Source of the DNA: Talaromyces rugulosus
Lineage: Eukaryota > Ascomycota > Eurotiomycetes > Eurotiales > Trichocomaceae
Length of the DNA: 64,000 nt
Reading direction: 5' to 3'
NCBI RefSeq assembly: GCF_013368755.1
Contig: NC_049563.1
Coordinates: 1,426,001 to 1,490,000 of the forward strand
The translations under genes and the position numbers were made by a program. Position 1 is the stretch's first letter; every line of letters starts with the position of its first letter. Below the pieces are notes generated by a model. It did no database searches, was not told the DNA's origin, and worked only from the letters and a program-made list of their open reading frames with translations. This document shows positions 25,239-34,909 of the stretch, in pieces.

Positions 25239-26963
25239 TTATAATTTGCAACGGCGAAGGTGTTCTAAAACCTGTTTCTGGGCTCCTAGTGATGTGTTTG
25301 TTCCAGTTCCTCCCGTAAGAGATTCCGCAGAGAAACAGGTTTTCACGGCTTCACAAAATTTAAAGCCAGCGGAATGCTCTACTAACATAAGGAGTTTTTC
25401 GTTATGTTCAAAATTTAAGAACGAAGGAAACTGTACATCATAGTTGTCTGAATCTGTAGCGTCGAGGATCTCTTGTATATCAATTCCGTGACTCAATGTA
25501 GCAATTTTAACAAGTGGCTTCCACAAGGCAAGCTCCAGGAGAAGACACCCAAGACCGTACAAGTCGAACTGCTTTTGGTACGACTGGCGATGGATACCTC
25601 GAGACTTGGGGTGGCGGTACAGGTCCATAAGCAGCGGAGTATCGGGAAGTTCAGTGAGCTCTTGACCGGATTTTGAATCCGGCCTGGCATAGTCGAACCC
25701 GACAAGATACGGGTCACGGAGAAGGGAAGCAACCGTATTATCCGAGTCGGAAGTGAGAAATATGATATTATGGGATCGAATGGCCTTATGCAGCCAACCG
25801 GCGGTATGAAACTGCAAGATTGTCTGCGCCATTTGTATCGCGATATCAACTCGAGTTGTAAGTGAGACCATGGTATGGTCACTAATTATCGCGTGGAGCG
25901 ATTTGTGGTGCCATGTCCCATTACAGGCTTTAGATCTTGGAGGGATTTTATGAACAAATCCAAACCGGCATTGTTCCTGCCAAGCCAATAACCCAAGCAA
26001 TGGCAGCGTATGAAACGATGGGTCATCTGTCTTACTCAAGATTAATGCAAGACATTGCATGTGCCTTTCCACTACATTCCATGTTGCACTGGGGACAGTT
26101 CTCCAATCCACAATCATATCTACTCCATCGTATTTGCAGACTTCCAGTTCCCTGTATTGAAGGGACTGAGACGGTGAACATGGTTTGAGACGGCGATAAG
26201 AAAGTTGTCGAAGTTCCGGTAGCGACATTTCACTTAGACCAGATGTGCCTTTCCTCATCAAGATCCTCATCTGCTTCAGCGTGGCGGCAGCTGCAAGTGC
26301 ATCATTGGATGAAACCGCTTTAGGATTTATCAACGACTGTATGGTCTCAATATCTCCAGCATTATTACACCGTGAGATAATATCTCGGAGCATATCGGAA
26401 ATAGAATCACGCATCCATTCACGATCAGCAGAATCCAGGAGTGCCTCAAGGCGGTCGTTGAGCTCTGAGATATCCTTGACAATCCGGTCAGCTTGGACCT
26501 TGTCGACACTAGCCCAACGAAGCCTCTTGATTGGACCGTTCTTAGATTTTGACGTATGGGTTCGTTGTGTATATAGTTCTGGCCGTAAACGCCGAAGACT
26601 TTCGATGAAGCCGGAAACATATCGCTCTTTCAAGTCCTCTTTTTGCCTAGACCACGGAACTTGTTCTTCAGAAACATCGAGGTTGTATCGCATCTTTACC
26701 TTGGCTGCCGAGCTCAAAAGTGTTTCCTGCTCGCCCAGCAACTGGGTTGCATACTGCCAATTAAGCTTCTCAGATGGTTCGCCAGTTTCCAACCCGGTGC
26801 TTTTACTCCACTGGAGAAGTCGATAATGCTCCCACTGAAGCCGAGAGAAAAAATTGTTGCTATCGCGGTCAGTGTTATTTGCAACCGATATGAACTGATA
26901 TGCCTTGATACAGGTTTCAAAGGCTTGAAAAATATTTATTGCTAAACCCAGCTCGGCTGCCAT
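25239..26963 (-). CDS. HeLo-domain protein with pseudokinase domain
   Basis: A 574-residue, intronless protein. Residues about 1-200 match the HeLo (prion-inhibition and propagation) domain type, with the typical opening GLAINIFQAFETCIKAYQFI and the pattern FFSRLQWEHYRLLQWSKSTGL. In HET-s, this domain is the membrane-targeting cell-death effector. Residues about 290-574 have a kinase-like layout, but the catalytic residues are lost: the HRD loop reads LHKAIRSHNIIF and DFG reads VGFDYARP. It is therefore likely a binding or sensing pseudokinase. This HeLo plus (pseudo)kinase layout is common among Pezizomycotina incompatibility-type proteins. It is divergent, by 235 bases, from an active-looking kinase with ankyrin repeats. 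No glycine-rich prion motif is seen. Confidence 0.8.
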   Translation of the reverse strand: MAAELGLAINIFQAFETCIKAYQFISVANNTDRDSNNFFSRLQWEHYRLLQWSKSTGLETGEPSEKLNWQYATQLLGEQETLLSSAAKVKMRYNLDVSEEQVPWSRQKEDLKERYVSGFIESLRRLRPELYTQRTHTSKSKNGPIKRLRWASVDKVQADRIVKDISELNDRLEALLDSADREWMRDSISDMLRDIISRCNNAGDIETIQSLINPKAVSSNDALAAAATLKQMRILMRKGTSGLSEMSLPELRQLSYRRLKPCSPSQSLQYRELEVCKYDGVDMIVDWRTVPSATWNVVERHMQCLALILSKTDDPSFHTLPLLGLLAWQEQCRFGFVHKIPPRSKACNGTWHHKSLHAIISDHTMVSLTTRVDIAIQMAQTILQFHTAGWLHKAIRSHNIIFLTSDSDNTVASLLRDPYLVGFDYARPDSKSGQELTELPDTPLLMDLYRHPKSRGIHRQSYQKQFDLYGLGCLLLELALWKPLVKIATLSHGIDIQEILDATDSDNYDVQFPSFLNFEHNEKLLMLVEHSAGFKFCEAVKTCFSAESLTGGTGTNTSLGAQKQVLEHLRRCKL

Positions 26964-27198
26964 GGTTTTTGGAGACAGATGAGTCGTAGGGCCTATAACT
27001 CCGGATTTCAGTGTGATAGTTATCTGTCAAAATTGATCTAGCGATTAATCATAGCTCACGCGATCTGACGAGGCTGAGAATTTCTACCCCGCCTTGCCAG
27101 CAAAGCTGTGCCACCATAATCTGGCGCCCGAGAATATTTCACATGATCCTAGTGACATGGGAATCAATCTTCCCTTTTCCATATAACTCAATGTCATT
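26964..27198. promoter_or_regulatory. shared divergent promoter, HeLo-pseudokinase and kinase-ankyrin genes
   Basis: 235 bases separate the two start codons, short enough that the promoter elements must be shared. No specific operator was recognised. Confidence 0.45.
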
Positions 27199-30100
27199 AT
27201 GGATTTCTGGCATGTGCGTCCGAAAATAGCAGCAGCCTTTCGGGGTTTGTCAACTCACAGTCAAGGGGAAACTGATGTCGACGACTTGCTAGGGCGACTG
27301 TGCTACCCCCCTCGTACAGCCTCATCGGACAAACCCCCGCGAATAGACTCAGAGAAGTTCGTTGAAATAGCGAAGCTCCTGAAAACAATCGACAAGCAGC
27401 ATGGCAGACCCAACCACAGCGCTTGGGCAATGCGGCCCAGAACGTATTGCGTTTTGAGAAATATTGAACGACTTGATCTTTTAGACGTTTTTTCTCATGA
27501 GGGGTTGACGGACTTCAACTTGCCGTACAGCGACAATACTCTCCCCGACTTTGTACAAGGACCGGAGTTGAGGGAGAAGTTCTTTCTGAGCCAAATCTGC
27601 GTCCTAACAGATGCGAGAACGTTCGAAGAACCAGGTGGGCCCCATGTGAGCATTGACGGCAATGCGCAGCAGCATTTCCATCATAAAAGAGATTTGGGCC
27701 AAGGAGGCTTTGGGTAAGTGGATTCAGCATTAGACTGGACATAGCACTAACCAGACTGGTCTTTATAGCGCCGTCGACGAGGTCATGAGCCGCTTGAGTT
27801 TGAAATCCTATGCGCGAAAACGAGTTGTTAGAGGCGACAATAATTCACTTAAAAACAGAAGAGCGCAAAAATATCTGATCGAAGAATTAAACACTCTTAA
27901 GGCCTTATCTCATCGCCATCTAGTGCGGTACATCGGCTCTTATACAGATGAAGACCATATCGCATTTCTTATGGCACCGGTGGCCGACTGCAACCTGAGG
28001 AACTTTTTGCACAACATTTCAAACTTTCCAGCTTTCTCGGTTTCTTTGAGATACTTCTACGGCTGTTTAGGAAGTGCTGTCAACTACCTACATAAGAATG
28101 GAATTCGACATCGAGATTTAAAACCAAGCAACATTCTAATTAAAAATGGGCGGGTCTTTGTTACGGACTTCGGAACGGCCTTTAACACATCGAAAGCCAA
28201 AAAAACCTCAATATTGGAGCGCAATGTCCCACGTTCTATCTCCTATCTATCACCAGAAGGCGCGCGATATGAGCCCTGTAACATGTCTAGTGACATGTGG
28301 TCGCTTGGAGTCGTATTCCTCGAGCTTTCAACTGTTCTACTTGGGAAAAAACTTTCTACATTCAGGAAACACCTAGAAAATTCAGTAAGTGACAAGAAAG
28401 TACAGCCGTTTGTCTGGGATAGGATTCGTGCCACGTACGATTGGTTGGACGTTCTGAGAGAGGATAACACAAGCGCAGAGCAGGATAATGAAGTCCTCAC
28501 GTGGACAAGGGACTTATTAAAAAAGCAACCAAAAGAGCGGTTAAGTTCCAGCCAGCTGATGCACCGCATTTCGCATTCGCCGTCGTTTCATTCCTTTTGC
28601 TGCTTTGAATGCTGGCCAGACTATGAAAGAAACGATCGCCTACCCAAAGAACTCCCAAGCGAGGAGATGGCCGCGATCGGCGCAATGGATGTAAACGATC
28701 AGGTCACTGCTCTTTTCGAACAGGAGCCCTTTGATGGTTCAAAAGTTGAAGAAACTGAGAGACATCAAACGATTGAAGATTGGATTAACTCGACCCGTAC
28801 CGAATCAGTAAATTTTCGAACACTATCCCACAATGATACGCGGAGTGGATTATCTACAGAATTCACTCCCAACTTTATCATAAATCAGGATACGGAAGAA
28901 CCATTCCATGATGGCAATGAAGGAGAATTGAAGGAAGAAGAAAAAACCATATTGGCACAGCCGCTCCCAGCCAATGATGATACCCTGATGGCTGAAGATA
29001 ACCCGCCACCATCACTTTCAGTTCCTGGAAGCTTTCCACAATTTGATTACGAAGATGACCATGATGTGATTGCGACTCCAAAAGTCTCTTCTGATGAAAG
29101 TAACGGGGATTCAATATCTGAATTGGCCCGGATATCGACTATTGAACACAATCCATGGGCTCAGGAAGACGATACGTCCCATACAGGAATAAAATATATG
29201 CCTGCAATATCCACAAAGGAGAATGACCATGATCAAAACTTGGACCTGAATCAGAATTCATATGAACTTTTGAAAGGAACTCAAGACATTCCATCCCTGG
29301 AAGACTTTCATTCTTCCACCGTCTTGGTAGATGTATTCGGACCGAATGTGTGGGATGATACCGTAGAATGGGAAACTGCCCCTGAAAGCGTTTTCTCAGT
29401 GGAGTCCAACCATTCAAAGAAGACCATCGGTACCAAACCTACTATAGAGGAGCCCTATCAAGAGCCCACGAACGAGACAAGTGTGCAACGAAATCTTTCT
29501 ATCCCTACTCTTCCTGGGTCAAAAGAAATAGAATCTCGAAACATAAAACAAGAGTACACATGCGCCAGAAAAGATGTCGATGTCATAGATATTACAAGTG
29601 ATCAAGAGGTAGCTACTGTGCCTCTTGAAGAAAAGACTAAAGATCCCTTGGCGATATCCGTTGAAGTTAAAGAAGACCATGATAGTCGCAAGAGAGAATC
29701 CTCCTCGTCTACCAGATCTGAAAAAAGGGCCGACTCATCGGGAAGTCTGCCGAAGCCACATGACACACAGAATGCACCGGAAGCAAGCACAAGCCCAATG
29801 AAGAGGGAAGTTGATAAAAGCCATGACAGTCAGAAAAGAAAAGCCTCTTCATCAAGTATATCTGCAGAAAAGGCGAAGTCATTGGAAAATGCATTAGTAT
29901 TCCTGTCAAATGACTATGATTCCTCCACAACCGATATTGAAGAATCTGGACCTGGAATCCAACTGATTACAGACTCGACCAGGAACAACAAAAGTAAGAA
30001 ATTATGGGATATGCAAGATGGAATATTAACAATCAAGAAAAAAGAGACTAACGACAAAGAAAAATCTGCAAAGACAGAAAAACTTTCTCTCTTGAATATC

Positions 30101-31165
30101 GCTATACTCAATGCAGCGCAGAAGAAGTCGGATGAGGAAGCCAAGTCTGATCCAAAAAAGAAACCATATACCGTGTTCAGCCCTCAGGTCTATATGGAAA
30201 CTGCTTGGGAAGCAGCCAGCACACAAGTTACCCAAAACACGGGGAAAAGTCTTCATAATATAAGCCTAAGAAAGTGGTGGGATCGCGATATTCGTTTACT
30301 TGAAAGCATGTGTAGAGACGGCAATGCCCCTGCCGTACGGCTGCTGCTAAAGGAAGGCTGCAATCCAGGAACTGTACAGAAACCCCGAGCTTCGCCCCTT
30401 CTTGCTGCTGTCAAAGGTGGAACTGCTCAGCACTACAAGTGTGTTCAGGCACTGATGAGAAGCGGCGTGAACTTGGATGTTAAAGACAAGAGAACAGGCA
30501 AGACTGCACTTCAACTGGCTATTGAGAAGCCAAATTTTAAAGGTCACACCAATCTCGTGAGAGATCTTGCTGCTGGAGGTGCAAAAATCAACACCAAAGA
30601 TTATAATGGCGAGGGTCCGATTCATAGTGTGTTTCGCGATGAAGGATCATTACACCTTGAGAAATTCCGCCTAGATGCACTGGCATGTTTACTGAAGGCC
30701 GACATAAACGGCGAAGCCGATGTTAACGTGCCTACTGGTCATGAACTCAGCTGTCCCCTCCACCTTGCTGTTCGACGAAATAGTCCTGTGGCTGTGGGGA
30801 TGCTGTTATACAAAGGGGCGGAAATCAATGCACGAAATTCGTTTGGACTTACACCACTTCTTATGGCCGCAACACAATGGGAAAGCCAGCTCAGAGAAGA
30901 TCAGGAGACGGTCTTAAAATTGCTTTTGCAGTCTCCAGATGTTCAAGTGAACGAAAAGTCGGGTATGAAGATGCAAACAGCATTACACCAGGCAGTTCTT
31001 CACGCTTCCCCGTCGGCTGTAAAAATACTCGTGGATTTCAATGTAAGTACGTCAATTCGGAATACAGATGGTAAGACCGCTTTGGGTCTAGCCACTGATT
31101 TGGATGGAAAGAAATGGAAAGAAGAAAAGAAGCGCATCTTGGAAATTCTAAAATCCCAAAAATAG
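27199..31165 (+). CDS. Ser/Thr protein kinase with long linker and C-terminal ankyrin repeats
   Basis: A 1303-residue protein in two exons (27199-27713, 27769-31165). Residues 1-160 are an N-terminal region with no known domain. The kinase domain spans about 160-455: glycine loop GQGGFG, catalytic loop RHRDLKPSNIL (about 285), DFGTAF (about 305) and DMWSLGVVFLEL, all intact, so it should be active. A poorly structured acidic linker of about 550 residues follows; it contains VIDITSD near residue 777, a good match to a SUMO-interacting motif. Residues about 1010-1300 contain five or so ankyrin repeats (SPLLAAVKGG, TALQLAIEKP, CPLHLAVRRNSP, TPLLMAATQW, TALHQAVLHASP). Ankyrin repeats are typical receptor domains of fungal STAND/NLR proteins, and here they are fused to a kinase. 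The gene is paired with the HeLo pseudokinase. Confidence 0.88.
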
Positions 31166-31272
31166 AAAATCCTCCTGTATTATTATTATTATTATAACCA
31201 CAAGTACCTTAATTACAGTTTATTTTAGTTAGATTTGTGACATAATGAACAGAATAACAACTCTAAAAACAA

Positions 31273-33784
31273 TTATTGGCTCAATAGAGTAGCTTTGATG
31301 TGGTTCAACGCGCTTCCTGCTCGGAGCCACGGTATTTGACCGGCATGGTAGCTGTGATTCAACGTAGCTTCCCAGGAATCGCCCTCCCGAGGCTTAACCT
31401 GCATAGCCACCTGTGATCCAGGCTGGAAGTCATCGTCTTCAACCCCAATCAGGGTAATTTTGTCCCCCTCGCGAATAAGGTCATAGTCGGCAGGATCATT
31501 AAAGGTGAGTGGCAGCATGCCTTGCTTCTTTAAATTCGTCTCGTGGATTCGGGCAAAGGAGCGTGCAATTATTGCCACGCCGCCCAGATATCGAGGCTCC
31601 AATGCCGCATGCTCACGCGAGCTGCCTTCACCATAATTATAATCGCCAACAATGCACCAATGTATCTGGTGCTGCTTGAGATCCCTGGCAACCTCGGGCA
31701 CAACTTGAATGCCATATGTTAGAGGGTTTCGTGTATGTCCAAGCATCCGAGAATCATCAATAAATGCATTAGTAGCGGTTGTTAACATATTATTACTGAT
31801 GTTTTCCAAATGGCCGCGATATTTGTACCATGGCCCAGCCGGGGAAATGTGGTCTGTTGTGCATTTCCCCTTCACTTTGATGAGCAGTTCCATGTTTTGT
31901 GTGCAGCCTACTTTCCACGGATTAAAAGGCTGAAGAAGTTGCAGTCGGTCCGAATCCGGAGAGATGGTGACAGTTGATAAATTGCCTTCAGGTGAAGGCT
32001 CCTGGAATGTGTCAAGTCCAGTTTCGAATCGGGAAGGGAGCTCCTGGCCAACCGGAGGGCTAAATCGAATGCTGTTTGGAGAACCTTTATCCGGGATTAT
32101 ACTGTCCGTTAATGGATTGAAGTCGAGTCGGCCCGCATAAGCAAATGCAGTCACCAATTCCGGTGAGGTCACAAATGAATGTGTTGCAGGGTTACTATCG
32201 TGACGGCCAACGAAATTCCTATTATAGCTGGATATAACTGAGTTTTTCTCTTTCCCTCGCACATCGACGTCTTTTCGATCCCAAGAACCCACACATGGCC
32301 CGCAAGAGCTACTGAGAACAAGTGCGCCAGCATCTCGCAATTCTTGAAGTATTCCATTAGCCTCTGCTGTCGCTCGAATCTGCTCGCTTCCTGGGGAAAC
32401 CATAAAGGGAGTTTTAAATTTAGGGAATCCAGCAGTACGAGCTTGTGCAACAATCTGACGGGTTTTTTCGAGATCTTCAAATGAGCTATTGGTGCAGCTT
32501 CCCATCATAGCGTGACTCAATTCCAAGGGCCAGTCTTTCTGAGTAACTGTATCTTTGAGCTGAGAAATTGGATGGGAGAGATCTGGTGTATATGGCCCGT
32601 TGACATGAGGCTCTAGGGAGCTAAGGTCTAGCTCGATGACATCATCGTAATAGCTTTCTGATCCTTCATCTGCGGTAAGTAGTGCGGCCTTGGATTTGTT
32701 TGACACATTCACTGATTGTTCTCGCTGAGTAGCTCTGAGATAGCGACCCATGGCATCAGAATAAGGGAAAATGCACGAAGTTGACCCTATCTCCGCAGAC
32801 ATATTGCAGATGGTTGCCATCGCAGTTGCTCCCAAAGTCTCACAACCTGGCCCAAAAAATTCAATGACCCGACCTTTACCTCCAGATACTGTCAAAATAC
32901 CCGCAAGGTTGCAGATGATGTCTTTTGTCGAAGTCCACCCAGAGAGGTGGCCAGTGAGCCGTACTCCGACAATTTTGGGTGTGACTAGTTCCCATGGCAT
33001 GCCGGACATTGCGTCCACCGCGTCTGCGCCGCCAACTCCTATCCCCATCATACCTAAGCCTCCTGCATTAGGACTATGAGAATCGGTTCCAATGAGCAAG
33101 CCGCCGGGCCTTTTAGCTAGATATCAGTAATAATACTCATCAGTTCAGAAAAACTCAGTCTCTTACATGGCGTAATTCTCAAAAATAACAGTGTGGATAA
33201 TGCCGGAGCCCGGTTTCCAAAACCCGATGCCATACTTCTTGGAAGCACTGCTCAAAAAGTCATACACTTCCGCATGCTCCCCTAGGGCCCGGGACATATC
33301 TAGATCGGCGCCCTTCTCGGACACCATTAAATGGTCACTGTGCACTGTTGTAGGAACTGCAACCCGCGGGATACCTGCGCTGATGAACTGTAATATTGCC
33401 ATGGTTGCAGTAGCATCGTGACAAGCAACACGATCTGGCCGTAGTCGAAGTATTGTATGTCCGCGTTGAATGTGGTTTAAATCCCATTCTTTGTGGTCTG
33501 TAAAGATAAGATGACTGTATAGTAGCTTCTCCGTTAGTGTTAGAGGCCTTGTTGATCTACCCTTGACCAAGTCCAAGTTGCTTAATTGTTGATGATAGCC
33601 AACTCCAAAAAGCTACATATGCGCAGTGCATGAGGTCAATAAAAATCATTTGAAGCACCGGCAAGGTAGTGTGGACATACCGAAGACTTTTGGTGGGTTG
33701 TAAATTTTCTAGTGCTCCAGGCGCAAATCCACCCTTTTCCCTGACGGGGCAATAGTAAACGGTGCATATTGTGCATAGTTTCAT
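31273..33784 (-). CDS. aconitase-family hydratase, divergent paralogue
   Basis: [4Fe-4S] hydro-lyase of the aconitase superfamily, 784 residues, exons 33784-33681, 33580-33167, 33109-31273. The core is well conserved: [55 protein letters not shown], cluster Cys in MGSCTNSS and in SSSCGPCVG, and the C-terminal swivel domain with [11 protein letters not shown]. All cluster and catalytic motifs are kept, so it should be active. The first exon ([11 protein letters not shown] ...) does not look like a clear mitochondrial leader, and its start is uncertain. It is not the primary TCA enzyme by context: it lies head-to-head with an aldolase-like gene and next to a regulator and an amidohydrolase, suggesting a special tricarboxylate-like substrate. 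Confidence 0.88.
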
Positions 33785-34109
33785 CTCAGAACAATTGGAT
33801 TGCCCCAAGACTGCCGTCTAAGTACGAAGATAAACAGATTCCCAGCTCATTTTCATGAGACCATCTCCGTTCAGCTTGAGTCTGCACACATATTATGGAC
33901 AGAGTAGTCTTCGATTGAAGATTACCATGACCAAGGCTGTGGGGCCAGGAGTAATCCGGCTGTTTGTGGGGCGCCTGGAGTGCTCCGCGCCTGTTTATTT
34001 GACGAGTTTGCAAGCTTTGTCTGCCGTTCTGCTGTTTTCAATGATACAAACAAACGCATTGTTGAAAACGCCCGAGGAACGCCAAGTACATCGCATACTT
34101 GAAAAAAAA
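33785..34109. promoter_or_regulatory. shared divergent promoter, aconitase-like and RraA-like genes
   Basis: 325 bases between start codons. It includes the 14-base motif at 33974-33987 that recurs as an inverted pair upstream of the amidohydrolase. The open frame 33855-34259 overlapping it is explained by the promoter plus the first exon of the RraA-like gene. Confidence 0.5.
33974..33987. promoter_or_regulatory. candidate operator CCTGGAGTGCTCCG
   Basis: 12 of 14 bases match the two sites at 39240-39253 and 39264-39277 (CCTGGAGCACTCCG). The core GGAGYRCTCC is near-palindromic and ends in CGG/CCG, the kind of half-site Zn2Cys6 proteins use. A shorter 11-base match (AGTGCTCCAGG) lies at 33711-33721 inside exon 1 of the aconitase-like gene. 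Confidence 0.5.
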
Positions 34110-34848
34110 ATGGGACTTCAGTCAGATGCAGTTAACGCTCTTCGAAGATTCGCTTCGTGCGATGTTCGTACTACAATGCGAATCCTTATGAGTAGCAATC
34201 ACGATGCTAACCGTGCATCTTTAGATTGGCGACGCTCTGGTCAAGCTAGGGGTGCCTAATGGTGGCTATCTCTCCGGTCTCAAGATGTTTTCCCCGGGGT
34301 TGATGTGCACCAAAACCAGGCTTTTTGGGCCTGCGTACACTGTGCGCATGGTTCGCGATTCCGACAAAGCATCTCCTAGCCTTACAAAACACTTTGCGGA
34401 TGCTATTTCGCGGGATAGTGTGGTGTTCATCTCACAGCCCAAAGGCATCGTGAGCGCTTGTTGGGGTGGACTCATGAGCACGCGAGCGAAGACCCTGGGA
34501 GCAGCTGGGGTTGTGATTGATGGCCGATTTCGTGATCTAGCGGAGCATCAGGAGATGGGCATCAAACTGTTCGCCCGTGACACAAGTATTCTAGGTTCGG
34601 CATCTTTAACTCGTTCATCAGAGTTGAACGTGCCGGTAATTTATGAATCCGAGGCTGGCGAAGCAGTCACCGTCCGGCCCGGGGATTTTATTGTGGGAGA
34701 TGCCGACGGTGTCGTTGCAGTGCGCGTGGATAAGATAGAGAGCTGTGTTGATCTGTGTCAGGAACGATATGAAATTGATGAGGAGACACTCAAGCACTTG
34801 AAAAATGGAGAGGAAATGGGACCTACCATCAAGAAACTTAGGAAATAA
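34110..34848 (+). CDS. RraA / HMG-CHA-aldolase-like protein
   Basis: A 225-residue protein of the RraA-like fold, exons 34110-34163 and 34225-34848. Splicing restores the family start: LRRFASCD-IGDALVKLGVPNGGYLSG. Other landmarks are SACWGGLMSTRAK, the metal-site motif VVIDGRFRDL with an acidic residue two positions later (RDLAE), and GDFIVGDADGVVAV. Relatives with RD plus a following acidic residue include 4-hydroxy-4-methyl-2-oxoglutarate / 4-carboxy-4-hydroxy-2-oxoadipate aldolases and oxaloacetate decarboxylases. Bacterial RraA itself lacks these residues and regulates RNase E. A role in cleaving a hydroxylated oxo-acid to pyruvate or oxaloacetate is therefore likely. The donor of the intron is GTTCGT, weak but supported by the frame. 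Confidence 0.86.
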
Positions 34849-34909
34849 ACAGAATAATAAGATTCACAGGTTTTTGTTCAAATCAGAATTTAAATCTAGA
34901 GACCAAGTG

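Noticed and set aside
31273..33784. Reading this as the primary mitochondrial aconitase
   Set aside because: No clear mitochondrial leader, the sequence looks like a paralogue, and the gene sits in an accessory cluster with a regulator; the primary enzyme should lie elsewhere. I could not test this by phylogeny.
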